From positions 1 to 26,636 of the forward strand of contig CAZJHX010000145.1 in assembly GCA_964545715.1 (NCBI GenBank): a stretch of 26,636 bases of DNA. Direction: 5' to 3'. A model generated the notes under the pieces. The model saw only the letters and a list, made by a program, of their open reading frames with translations, was not told the DNA's origin and did not search any database. The translations under genes were made by a program, and so were the position numbers. Below are positions 14,896 through 21,306 of this stretch, in pieces. Origin of the DNA: CAZJHX01 sp964545715 (GTDB lineage: Bacteria > Myxococcota_A > UBA9042 > GCA-2863065). Numbering within the stretch: position 1 is the first letter of the stretch; the number at the start of each line of letters is the position of its first letter.

Positions 14896-15041
14896 CGTCC
14901 CACAGTGCCATGACCCGGCGCTGTTCACCATCGAACATTGGTATGTGCAAGACAGCACGTGCCCTCCAGGCTGGTCGCGGCTGTCACCCCCACACCCACA
15001 GCCGCCCGCCGTGCACCCTGCGGAAGCGGAGCAGCGACGAG

Positions 15042-15473
15042 TCAGCCGGGCGGGTCCGGGCAGGGCTGCTCGCTGCACGCACAGAAGTCGGCCGGACAGA
15101 AGGGCGGCACGTGCGTGCAGTTGGACTGGCACCAGGCGTCGTCAGCGTTGGCGTCCTCGACGGCCGTGCAGACCTGGCAGACCGGCGGGTCGTCGGTCTT
15201 CTCCTGCTCCAGACCCGCGATGGTCTCTGGGCTCAGGGTCTCCTGCGGGGAGCAGACGATGACGCCCTCCAGATCGTGTTTGTGAGGTTGGGCCGGCGGG
15301 CAGGTGACGTCGTCCACCGTCAGGAAGCCGGTCTCCTGGATGACGCAGTGGTCGAACCCGCCCGACGAGAACAGGCTGCCGATGCTGCAGATGGCGCTGC
15401 TGCCCGGGTCGGAGCCGTCGTCGGCGCAGCCTGGTGCCAGGAAGAGGGTCAGGATGAGGGCGGCGATTCTCAT
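15042..15473 (-). CDS. Small lipoprotein with the eight-cysteine C-terminal tail
   Basis: This 143-residue protein has a signal peptide with lipobox APGC (Cys16). Residues 99-143 form a Cys-rich tail with spacing C-x2-C-x12-C-x3-C-x6-C-x4-C-x-C-x4-C. The same tail ends the DUF1592 lipoprotein at 17729-19645: from the second cysteine on, spacing is identical and 20 of 37 residues match, including WCQ-x-NC and PPFCP. The start ATG overlaps the stop of the HTH regulator gene (ATGA), so the two are translated together. The position next to the DUF1552/DUF1592 operon and the shared tail suggest that this protein works with, or competes with, the DUF1592 protein at the cell surface. Confidence 0.85.
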   Translation of the reverse strand: MRIAALILTLFLAPGCADDGSDPGSSAICSIGSLFSSGGFDHCVIQETGFLTVDDVTCPPAQPHKHDLEGVIVCSPQETLSPETIAGLEQEKTDDPPVCQVCTAVEDANADDAWCQSNCTHVPPFCPADFCACSEQPCPDPPG

Positions 15474-16249
15474 GATGGGGGCTCCTCGTCGCTCAGCGAG
15501 CGGATCAGCGTGCGGATGTGGTCTTTGGGGGCCCAGTGCAGCGCCACGTCCACCTCGAGGGCGTCGTCTGCGGCTTCGGCGGCCTCGTCCAGCTCGACCA
15601 GGCGCGGCCAGATGATCTCTTCGTACAGCTTGTTCAGCTCGGCGACGTCGTCCGGGCGTACGTGCATGCTCACTGTGCGGGCGAATGCGGGTTCGTCGTC
15701 GCCCGCGAAGAAGCGGGCGTGTGCGACGTCTCCCGCGCTCATGACCAGGTGGCCCAGCGCGTCTATCCGCGACATCCAGTCGTCGCGCACCAGGCGCATC
15801 TTGGGGGTGCGGCGCTCGTAGACGACGACTCGGCCCGTCCGCTCTACCACGCGGCCGTCCGCGATCAGCTGGGTCAGAGCGTCGCGGATGGCTTCTTCAT
15901 TGGTGTCCGGTAGGGCTTGGCGGATCTTGGCGACCGACAGCGGCGCGGCCCACAAGACGAACTCGATGCGGCGCGGCAGGGTGTGGTGGCGCTCGGGCGG
16001 TAGGAAGGCGCGCTTCAGCTGCTTGGACATCTGCGCGGTTTTTCGGCGGCTGATCCCCAGCAGGCGGCCGATCGTGTCCAGCTGGCGACCCGAGGCGCGC
16101 AGCTCGTGAAAGCACGCCATCTGCAGCAGACGCCCGACGTCTTTCAGCGACAGCGAGAAGCTCAGGCCGAGCGCCGCGCCCGCGCGCAGAAACTCGTAGA
16201 CCACGCGCTCGCGCAGCTCCCGATCGGCGTTGGGCTGGGGTGTCGTCAT
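15470..16249 (-). CDS. HTH transcriptional regulator, divergent from DUF1552 operon
   Basis: This 259-residue cytoplasmic protein has a helix-turn-helix at about 57-78 (LDTIGRLLGISRRKTAQMSKQL). A winged-helix-like segment follows at about 104-145 (ALTQLIADGRVVERTGRVVVYE). The C-terminal 110 residues have no recognised ligand domain. I cannot assign it to a named regulator family. It is transcribed away from the DUF1552 operon from a shared 103-bp region containing a TGCA-repeat site, the usual arrangement for a regulator controlling itself and its neighbour. The ATG lies eight bases after a -10 (TAGCCT) with a -35 (TTGACC) 17 bp further up, so the mRNA should be leaderless or almost so. Confidence 0.75.
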   Translation of the reverse strand: MTTPQPNADRELRERVVYEFLRAGAALGLSFSLSLKDVGRLLQMACFHELRASGRQLDTIGRLLGISRRKTAQMSKQLKRAFLPPERHHTLPRRIEFVLWAAPLSVAKIRQALPDTNEEAIRDALTQLIADGRVVERTGRVVVYERRTPKMRLVRDDWMSRIDALGHLVMSAGDVAHARFFAGDDEPAFARTVSMHVRPDDVAELNKLYEEIIWPRLVELDEAAEAADDALEVDVALHWAPKDHIRTLIRSLSDEEPPS

Positions 16250-16257
16250 CCATCTGC

Positions 16258-16286
16258 AGGCTACCGGCGCGCGGTGTGGTGGTCAA
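16258..16286 (-). promoter_or_regulatory. Regulator promoter, divergent, leaderless
   Basis: On the minus strand TTGACC (-35, 16281-16286) is followed by a 17-bp spacer and TAGCCT (-10, 16258-16263), then eight bases to the ATG at 16249. It is close to a mirror image of the promoter at 16317-16346. Confidence 0.55.
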
Positions 16287-16313
16287 TGCAAAAAGTGCAG
16301 AAAAATGCATTTT
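16287..16313. promoter_or_regulatory. TGCA-repeat putative operator between divergent promoters
   Basis: Three TGCA blocks start at 16287, 16296 and 16306, separated by A-rich spacers. The third lies in a 12-bp perfect palindrome AAAATGCATTTT (16302-16313). The whole element lies exactly between the two divergent -35 boxes and is far more AT-rich than its surroundings. It is a likely binding site for the regulator encoded at 15470-16249. Confidence 0.5.
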
Positions 16314-16316
16314 GTG

Positions 16317-16346
16317 TTGACTCAGGCGCCAGCGGACCGCTAGCTT
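16317..16346 (+). promoter_or_regulatory. DUF1552 operon promoter, leaderless
   Basis: TTGACT (-35, 16317-16322), an 18-bp spacer and TAGCTT (-10, 16341-16346) lie upstream, and the GTG start at 16353 is the seventh base after the -10. No ribosome-binding site is present. Transcription should start on the GTG. Confidence 0.6.
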
Positions 16347-16352
16347 ACGGCT

Positions 16353-17732
16353 GTGACACGACCTGAACACACGACGGTTCGGCGCCATCAGCGCCGGTTC
16401 TTTCTCAAGGCGCTCGGTCTGGGGCTGGCCGCGCCGCTGGCCGCCCGGATGAGTCGGCTGGCGTTTGCCGAGCCTGACGCCCAGCGACCCAAGCGGCTGC
16501 TGGTGGTCTATGTGCCGCACGGCATGCCCGCCGAGCACTTCGATCCGGCCGGGGCGGGCACCGACTTCTCCCTCAGCGACGGGCCCGGGCGGCGCATTCT
16601 GGGGCCGCTGGAGCCCTGGAAGGATCAGCTGATCCTCTTTCGCGGCATGGACATCAAAGGGCACAACAACCATCCCGCGATTCGGGCGGTGCTCAACGCC
16701 GACGCCGAACGGTCCGTCGAGCAGGTCGTGGGCGACGCGCTCGGGCTTCAGGCGCTGACCCTGGGCGCCGTCACCGTGCCCAGCTACGGCTTCACGTCGG
16801 ACAGCTGGCTGTTCCGAAACGGCACCTGGATCAACCCCAACCCGAGTCCCGTGGCCGCCGCCGATGCCCTGTTCGGGGTTCAGCCGGCGTCCCCCGGCGC
16901 CGGTCCCGTCGACGAGGCGACGCTCCGCCGTGAGGCGTTGAAGCTGACGATCGGCGAGGTCAGCGCGCTGCACAAGTCGCTGCTGGGGCTGACCCGAGAG
17001 CGCACGAAGCTGTCGACCCACCTGCAGGCGCTGGAGACGCTCAAGGTCAAGCAGACGCCGGGACCCGGCGCGTCGATCTTCGAGCCCACGTGCGACGGGG
17101 CGCCCGTCATGCCTACCGTGGACGCCATTCGCGCGCAGGAGCCCGGCGCCGGCTGGTTCTATGACGAGGGCCACTTCTCGCAGATCCTGCAGGCCCAGCT
17201 GGAGGTCGCCACGCAGGCGATGATCTGCGGCGCCGCCCGCGTCATCGGGCTGCAGGCGATGTACGCCAACGCCCAGATCAACTTCGGCTTCATGGGGGTG
17301 CCCAAGGACCACCACGATCCGATCTCGCATTCGTCAGGAGCCACGGGGCGCGATGAGTTCGCCCAGTGCCAGCGCTGGTTCATCGAGCGCATCGCCGAGA
17401 CCGTCATCACGTCGCTGGACCAGCCCGACCCGCTGGACCCCGAGCACACCGTGTTGGAGAACTCGGTCGTGCACTTCTGCACCGAGGTCGCGGACGGCAA
17501 CGAGCACAACTCCAACAAGACCCAGATCTGGGTCACGGGCTCCGGCATGGACGCGTACGTGCCGCTGCTGACCATCGGTGGCGCGGGCGGGGCGCTCAAG
17601 ACCGGGCGCATCGTGGACTTCGACAACCGCCCGCACGCGGATCTGCTGCTGACCCTGTGCCACGCGATGGGCGTCGTCGTACCCGGCTTCGGGCCGCACT
17701 CCACCGGCGTGATTCAAGAGGTGATGGCATGA
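16353..17732 (+). CDS. DUF1552 family protein, Tat-exported
   Basis: This 459-residue protein starts at GTG and carries a twin-arginine signal QRRFFLKALG (Arg14-Arg15) followed by a hydrophobic stretch and Ala-rich cleavage region. It should therefore be folded, perhaps with a cofactor, before export. The mature part is typical of DUF1552: LLVVYVPHGMPAEHF near the start, LILFRGMDIKGHNNHPA, and FMGVPKDHHDPISHSSG toward the end. These His/Asp-rich segments resemble metal-binding positions of alkaline-phosphatase-like folds; that is an inference. DUF1552 genes are commonly paired with DUF1592-type genes in Planctomycetes and Myxococcota, as here. The stop overlaps the next start (ATGA). The reaction is unknown. 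Confidence 0.92.
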   Translation: MTRPEHTTVRRHQRRFFLKALGLGLAAPLAARMSRLAFAEPDAQRPKRLLVVYVPHGMPAEHFDPAGAGTDFSLSDGPGRRILGPLEPWKDQLILFRGMDIKGHNNHPAIRAVLNADAERSVEQVVGDALGLQALTLGAVTVPSYGFTSDSWLFRNGTWINPNPSPVAAADALFGVQPASPGAGPVDEATLRREALKLTIGEVSALHKSLLGLTRERTKLSTHLQALETLKVKQTPGPGASIFEPTCDGAPVMPTVDAIRAQEPGAGWFYDEGHFSQILQAQLEVATQAMICGAARVIGLQAMYANAQINFGFMGVPKDHHDPISHSSGATGRDEFAQCQRWFIERIAETVITSLDQPDPLDPEHTVLENSVVHFCTEVADGNEHNSNKTQIWVTGSGMDAYVPLLTIGGAGGALKTGRIVDFDNRPHADLLLTLCHAMGVVVPGFGPHSTGVIQEVMA

Positions 17733-19645
17733 GAGTTGTTCTTGTCCTGATGGCGCTCGCGCTCGGCTGCGGCGGCACGACACGGGCACCGCAGCCGGTC
17801 GATGATGCCGCGCCCGACAAGCCCGTGGCCGACGGGACGACCGACGGCACGGCCGAGACTGGCGATCCGCCCTCGGAGCAGGTGTCCGGCGCCTGCAAAG
17901 CTGCGCGGGTGGGGCCCCGCTTGCTGCGCCGATTGACCCGAGACGAGCTGCGCGCGTCGGTGCGGGCTGCGTTTCCGGTCGCTACCGCCACGTGGGATGG
18001 CGGCACGCTGTCGCCCGATATCGTCTCGGAGCACGGCTTTACCAACGACGCAGACGTGCTGGTCGTCGGCGCTCAGGCGGCCGCGGAGCTGTTGGCGGTC
18101 GCCGAGGAGGTCGCCGCGCTGATCGCCGAGCCCACGGCGCTGGCCGCCATCCTGCCGTGTGCCGCGTTTGCGGCGGATAAAGGCTGCGCTGAGACCCTGT
18201 TGCTGGCGCGTGGACGCCGCCTGTTTCGGCGCCCGCTGACGGCCGAGGAGGCCGGTCCGTATCTCGATCTCTACGCGCTGGCCGCCGAGCAGGGCGGCTT
18301 TCACACCGGCGTGCGTTGGATGCTGGTCGCGTTGCTGCAGTCGCCGCACTTCCTCTACCGCCCCGAGCTGGGCGCCGAGGACGGCCAGGGGTACGCGCTG
18401 ACGGACTATGAGCTGGCGACCCAGCTGGCGTTTGCCTTTACCGGCGCGCCGCCCTCGGATGCGCTGCTGGATCTGGCTGAAGAGGGTGGCTTGAGCGACC
18501 CGCAGGCGCGCGTCACACTGGCCCGGGAGCTGCTGGAGTCGCCCGAGGGCCGCGCCAAAGCGCAGGACTTCGTGCGCGCGTGGACCCACTACGGCCAGGT
18601 CGGCGCCGAGACCAAGCCGGGCATCGCGGACTTCGACATGCTGCGCGCCGCCCTCATCGAAGAGACCGAGCGCTTTGTCGAGGAGGCGCTGTACACCGAC
18701 GAAGGCGACCTGGCGCACCTGCTTACCGCGCCATACACCGTGGTGGACGGCAGCCTGGCCGCTTATTACGGCATGACGCCGGGTGGTGCGGGCTTCACCC
18801 GGATAGCGCGCCCCGAAGGACACGGGGTCGGGTTGCTGGCGCAGGGCTCCATTCTGTCGGCTGAGGCGCAGTCCAACAGCTCGTCGCCGACCCAGCGCGG
18901 GCTGCTGGTCTACGAGCGTCTGCTGTGCCGCCCCAAGCTGCCGCCGCCGGATGTCGTACCCAACATTCCGGCGCCTGAGCCCGGTGAGATGACGACCCGC
19001 GACCGCTACGAGCTGGTTCACGCCGCGTCGCCCGCGTGCAACGTCTGCCACCAGTTCTTTGACCCGATCGGCTTCGGTTTTGAGCACTTTGACGAGGGCG
19101 GACGCTATCGTGCGGACGAGAGTGGGCTGCCGATCAACGCTACCGGCGAGATCGTGTCCCTGAACCTGGAGACGCTGTTCTCGTTTGACGGTCAGGCGGA
19201 GCTGGCGAGCGTGCTGGCGACCAACCCGGTGGTGACCACCTGCGTCGGCGATCTGATGAGCGCTTACACGTTTGGCGGCGCGGGCGGTGACGTGTCGTGC
19301 ATCGCCTCGGACGCCGACACGCTGGCGCTGCACAACGGCGAGATCGGGCTGCTGGACTACTTCGCGCGCCTGGCCGCCGCCCCGCATTTTTCGCGCCGCG
19401 TGCAGCCGGACGAGCTCGATCCGCAGCCTGAGGAGCCTGACGATCCGGTCGTGGGCGTCGATCCGCCGCCCGAGCCGCAAGACCCCGAACCTGAGCCGGA
19501 CCCTAAGCCCGCCGCGTGCGGACAGGTGTGCAGCGTGGTCCCGGGCGCTGCGGCGTCAGACGAGTGGTGTCAGCTCAACTGCAACCACGACCCGCCGTTC
19601 TGCCCGCCGGAGCATTGCAGCTGTGAAGACGTGCCCTGCGAGTAG
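17729..19645 (+). CDS. DUF1592/DUF1588-type lipoprotein with CxxCH motif and eight-cysteine tail
   Basis: This 638-residue lipoprotein (lipobox ALGC, Cys14) has the multi-domain layout of planctomycete-type secreted proteins. A short DUF1587-like start (LLRRLTRDELRASV) is followed by a DUF1595/DUF1592 core (RRLFRRPLTAEEAGPY, LLQSPHFLYRPELG). The DUF1588 segment contains a heme-c-like CNVCH and DPIGFGFEHFDEGGRYR, and a DUF1585-like end follows. A Pro/Glu/Asp linker leads to a 42-residue tail (597-638) with cysteines spaced C-x3-C-x12-C-x3-C-x6-C-x4-C-x-C-x4-C, nearly identical to the tail of the lipoprotein at 15042-15473. One CxxCH suggests possible covalent heme and electron transfer, but this motif also occurs in family members without proven heme. 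Its stop codon directly abuts the stop of the convergent thiolase gene. Confidence 0.9.
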   Translation: MRVVLVLMALALGCGGTTRAPQPVDDAAPDKPVADGTTDGTAETGDPPSEQVSGACKAARVGPRLLRRLTRDELRASVRAAFPVATATWDGGTLSPDIVSEHGFTNDADVLVVGAQAAAELLAVAEEVAALIAEPTALAAILPCAAFAADKGCAETLLLARGRRLFRRPLTAEEAGPYLDLYALAAEQGGFHTGVRWMLVALLQSPHFLYRPELGAEDGQGYALTDYELATQLAFAFTGAPPSDALLDLAEEGGLSDPQARVTLARELLESPEGRAKAQDFVRAWTHYGQVGAETKPGIADFDMLRAALIEETERFVEEALYTDEGDLAHLLTAPYTVVDGSLAAYYGMTPGGAGFTRIARPEGHGVGLLAQGSILSAEAQSNSSSPTQRGLLVYERLLCRPKLPPPDVVPNIPAPEPGEMTTRDRYELVHAASPACNVCHQFFDPIGFGFEHFDEGGRYRADESGLPINATGEIVSLNLETLFSFDGQAELASVLATNPVVTTCVGDLMSAYTFGGAGGDVSCIASDADTLALHNGEIGLLDYFARLAAAPHFSRRVQPDELDPQPEEPDDPVVGVDPPPEPQDPEPEPDPKPAACGQVCSVVPGAAASDEWCQLNCNHDPPFCPPEHCSCEDVPCE

Positions 19646-20803
19646 TTACAGCCGCTCGATGATCGTGACGTTTGCCTGCCCACCGCCCTCGCACATCGTC
19701 TGCAGCCCGTAGCGGGCGCCGGTGCGCTGAAGCTCCCACAGCAGCGTCGTCATCAGCTTGGCCCCGGTGGCGCCCAGCGGGTGGCCCAGCGCGATGGCGC
19801 CGCCGTTGACGTTGACCTTGGCCATGTCCGCGCCGGTCTCCTGCTGCCAGGCCATAACGACCGGCGCAAACGCCTCGTTGATCTCCACCAGGTCGATGTC
19901 GTCCATCGTCATGCCGGCCTTCTTCAGCGCGTAGGCGGTGGCCGGGATCGGGGCCGTCAGCATCCAGATCGGGTCGGCTGCGCGCACGCTGATGTGATGC
20001 ACGCGCGCCTTTGGCGTCAGGTTGTGCTCTTTGACCGCGCGCTCAGAGGCGACCAGCAGGCTGGCGGCGCCGTCGGAGATCTGGCTGGCCACCGCCGCCG
20101 TCATGCGGCCGCCCTCGAACAGAACCCGCAGGCCGGCCATCTTCTCCATCGTGGTGCCGCGTCGTGGCCCCTCGTCCACCAGCACGTCGCCATAGGTGGC
20201 GATCTCCCGCTCGAAGCGGCCCTCATCGATGGCGTGCAGCGCCCGCCGGTGGCTCTCCAGGGCAAACCGCTCCATGTCCTCGCGCGAGATGTCCCACTTT
20301 TTGGCCATCATCTCGGCGCCGTGAAACTGGTTGACCGGCTGCTTGCCGTAGCGCGCGACCCAGCCCTTGGACCCGTGAAACGGCTCGGGGTTGGAGATGC
20401 CCAGCGTCTCGCCGCACGTCCAGCTGGTGCCGATCGGGACCATGCTCATGTTCTGCACGCCGCCCGCGACCACCAAATCCTGGGTGCCGCTCATCACGCC
20501 CTGCGCAGCGAAATGCACCGCCTGCTGCGAGCTGCCGCATTGCCGGTCGATCGTGGTGCCCGGCACCTCCTGGGGCAGGCCGGCTGCCAGCCAGCTGGTG
20601 CGCGCGATGTCACCCGCCTGCGGGCCGAGGCAGTCCAAGCACCCGAAGATGACGTCCTCGACGGCATTGGGATCCACGCCGGTGCGCTCCATCAGCGCGG
20701 TCAGCACGTGGGCGCCGAGATCCGCGGGGTGCTCCTGGCTCAGGCCGCCCTTGCGGCGACCCACCGGCGTGCGAACAGCATCGATAATATAAGCGTCGGC
20801 CAT
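19646..20803 (-). CDS. Acetyl-CoA acyltransferase (thiolase)
   Basis: This 385-residue enzyme should cleave 3-ketoacyl-CoA with CoA or condense two acyl-CoAs in fatty acid or polyester metabolism. The thiolase catalytic residues are present: nucleophile Cys89 in DRQCGSSQQA, the NEAFAPV loop, His341 in GGAIALGHPLGATG and Cys371 in CEGGGQ. Length is typical (about 390). I chose the ATG at 20803 because GGAGG lies upstream; the frame also has ATGs 15 and 18 bases earlier. The C-terminus fits degradative thiolases of the FadA/FadI-like kind, but substrate length cannot be judged. It has no pathway partner in the window, and its stop codon abuts that of the convergent DUF1592 gene. Confidence 0.95.
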   Translation of the reverse strand: MADAYIIDAVRTPVGRRKGGLSQEHPADLGAHVLTALMERTGVDPNAVEDVIFGCLDCLGPQAGDIARTSWLAAGLPQEVPGTTIDRQCGSSQQAVHFAAQGVMSGTQDLVVAGGVQNMSMVPIGTSWTCGETLGISNPEPFHGSKGWVARYGKQPVNQFHGAEMMAKKWDISREDMERFALESHRRALHAIDEGRFEREIATYGDVLVDEGPRRGTTMEKMAGLRVLFEGGRMTAAVASQISDGAASLLVASERAVKEHNLTPKARVHHISVRAADPIWMLTAPIPATAYALKKAGMTMDDIDLVEINEAFAPVVMAWQQETGADMAKVNVNGGAIALGHPLGATGAKLMTTLLWELQRTGARYGLQTMCEGGGQANVTIIERL

Positions 20804-20852
20804 CTGTCCCTCCTCCATCAATGTCGGGCGGCTGCGGAAAGCTGTATCACAG

Positions 20853-20882
20853 TTGACCTGCGGGGACGTGCGGGGCGATCAT
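20853..20882 (+). promoter_or_regulatory. Candidate promoter for small zinc-ribbon gene
   Basis: TTGACC (20853-20858), an 18-bp spacer and GATCAT (20877-20882, 4 of 6 matches) lie eight bases before the ATG at 20891. The spacing again suggests a very short or absent leader. Confidence 0.4.
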
Positions 20883-20890
20883 GGGTGTCA

Positions 20891-21298
20891 ATGTCCGATC
20901 GTCGACTCGTTTTCTGTCCGTCATGCGGCAAAAAGCTCGCCATCCCGGCCGAGACCCGCGTGGGCCGCAAGTTGAAGTGCGGCGTGTGCGAAACCAAGTT
21001 TCTGGTGCCGGCCGAGACACCCCACTCCAGCTACGTGCCCGACGCGCGCACCCGCGCGCATTCGGTCGATCTGCAGGAGGCGCCCGACGAGCTGCGGGCG
21101 GCGCTGCGCAAGCGAAAGACGGACGACACGCCCACCGTGCTTGACCGGCCGGCCCGCCGCTTCACCGACACCGGGGCGGAGCGAAAGGCCTTCGATCTGG
21201 ACAAGAAGGGCCGGATCAAGCCGCGGACCGGCGCGCACCTGGTGGACCTGTCCACGCTGGAGCTGCCGCTGCTCGACGAGGATGACCTCGAAGATTAG
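20891..21298 (+). CDS. Small N-terminal zinc-ribbon protein
   Basis: This 135-residue cytoplasmic protein begins with a compact zinc ribbon: Cys9 and Cys12 (CPSC) and Cys30 and Cys33 (CGVC), separated by 17 residues. This is the MJ0042-like arrangement found at the start of many Myxococcota regulators and surface-assembly proteins. The remaining 100 residues are charged and probably disordered, with an acidic end (LLDEDDLED). No ribosome-binding site is obvious. The open frame extends back to 19781 through the opposite-strand thiolase gene; that part is shadow. The role is unknown; a protein-protein or nucleic-acid adaptor is plausible. It ends 8 nt before the stop of the convergent gene. Confidence 0.75.
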   Translation: MSDRRLVFCPSCGKKLAIPAETRVGRKLKCGVCETKFLVPAETPHSSYVPDARTRAHSVDLQEAPDELRAALRKRKTDDTPTVLDRPARRFTDTGAERKAFDLDKKGRIKPRTGAHLVDLSTLELPLLDEDDLED

Positions 21299-21306
21299 CG
21301 CCGCGG

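Noticed and set aside
10168..14954. Shared 10-mer TGTGCAAGAC in two intergenic regions (near 10170 and 14945)
   Set aside because: Ten-base matches are expected hundreds of times by chance in a window of this size, and no further similarity surrounds them.
15897..17330. 477-residue minus-strand open frame
   Set aside because: It is antisense to the DUF1552 gene and regulator region, with no recognisable domain, while both opposing genes have clear family or HTH features.
17714..19480. 588-residue minus-strand open frame
   Set aside because: It is the shadow of the DUF1592 gene in a high-GC genome; the translation is Arg/Gln/Gly-rich without domains.
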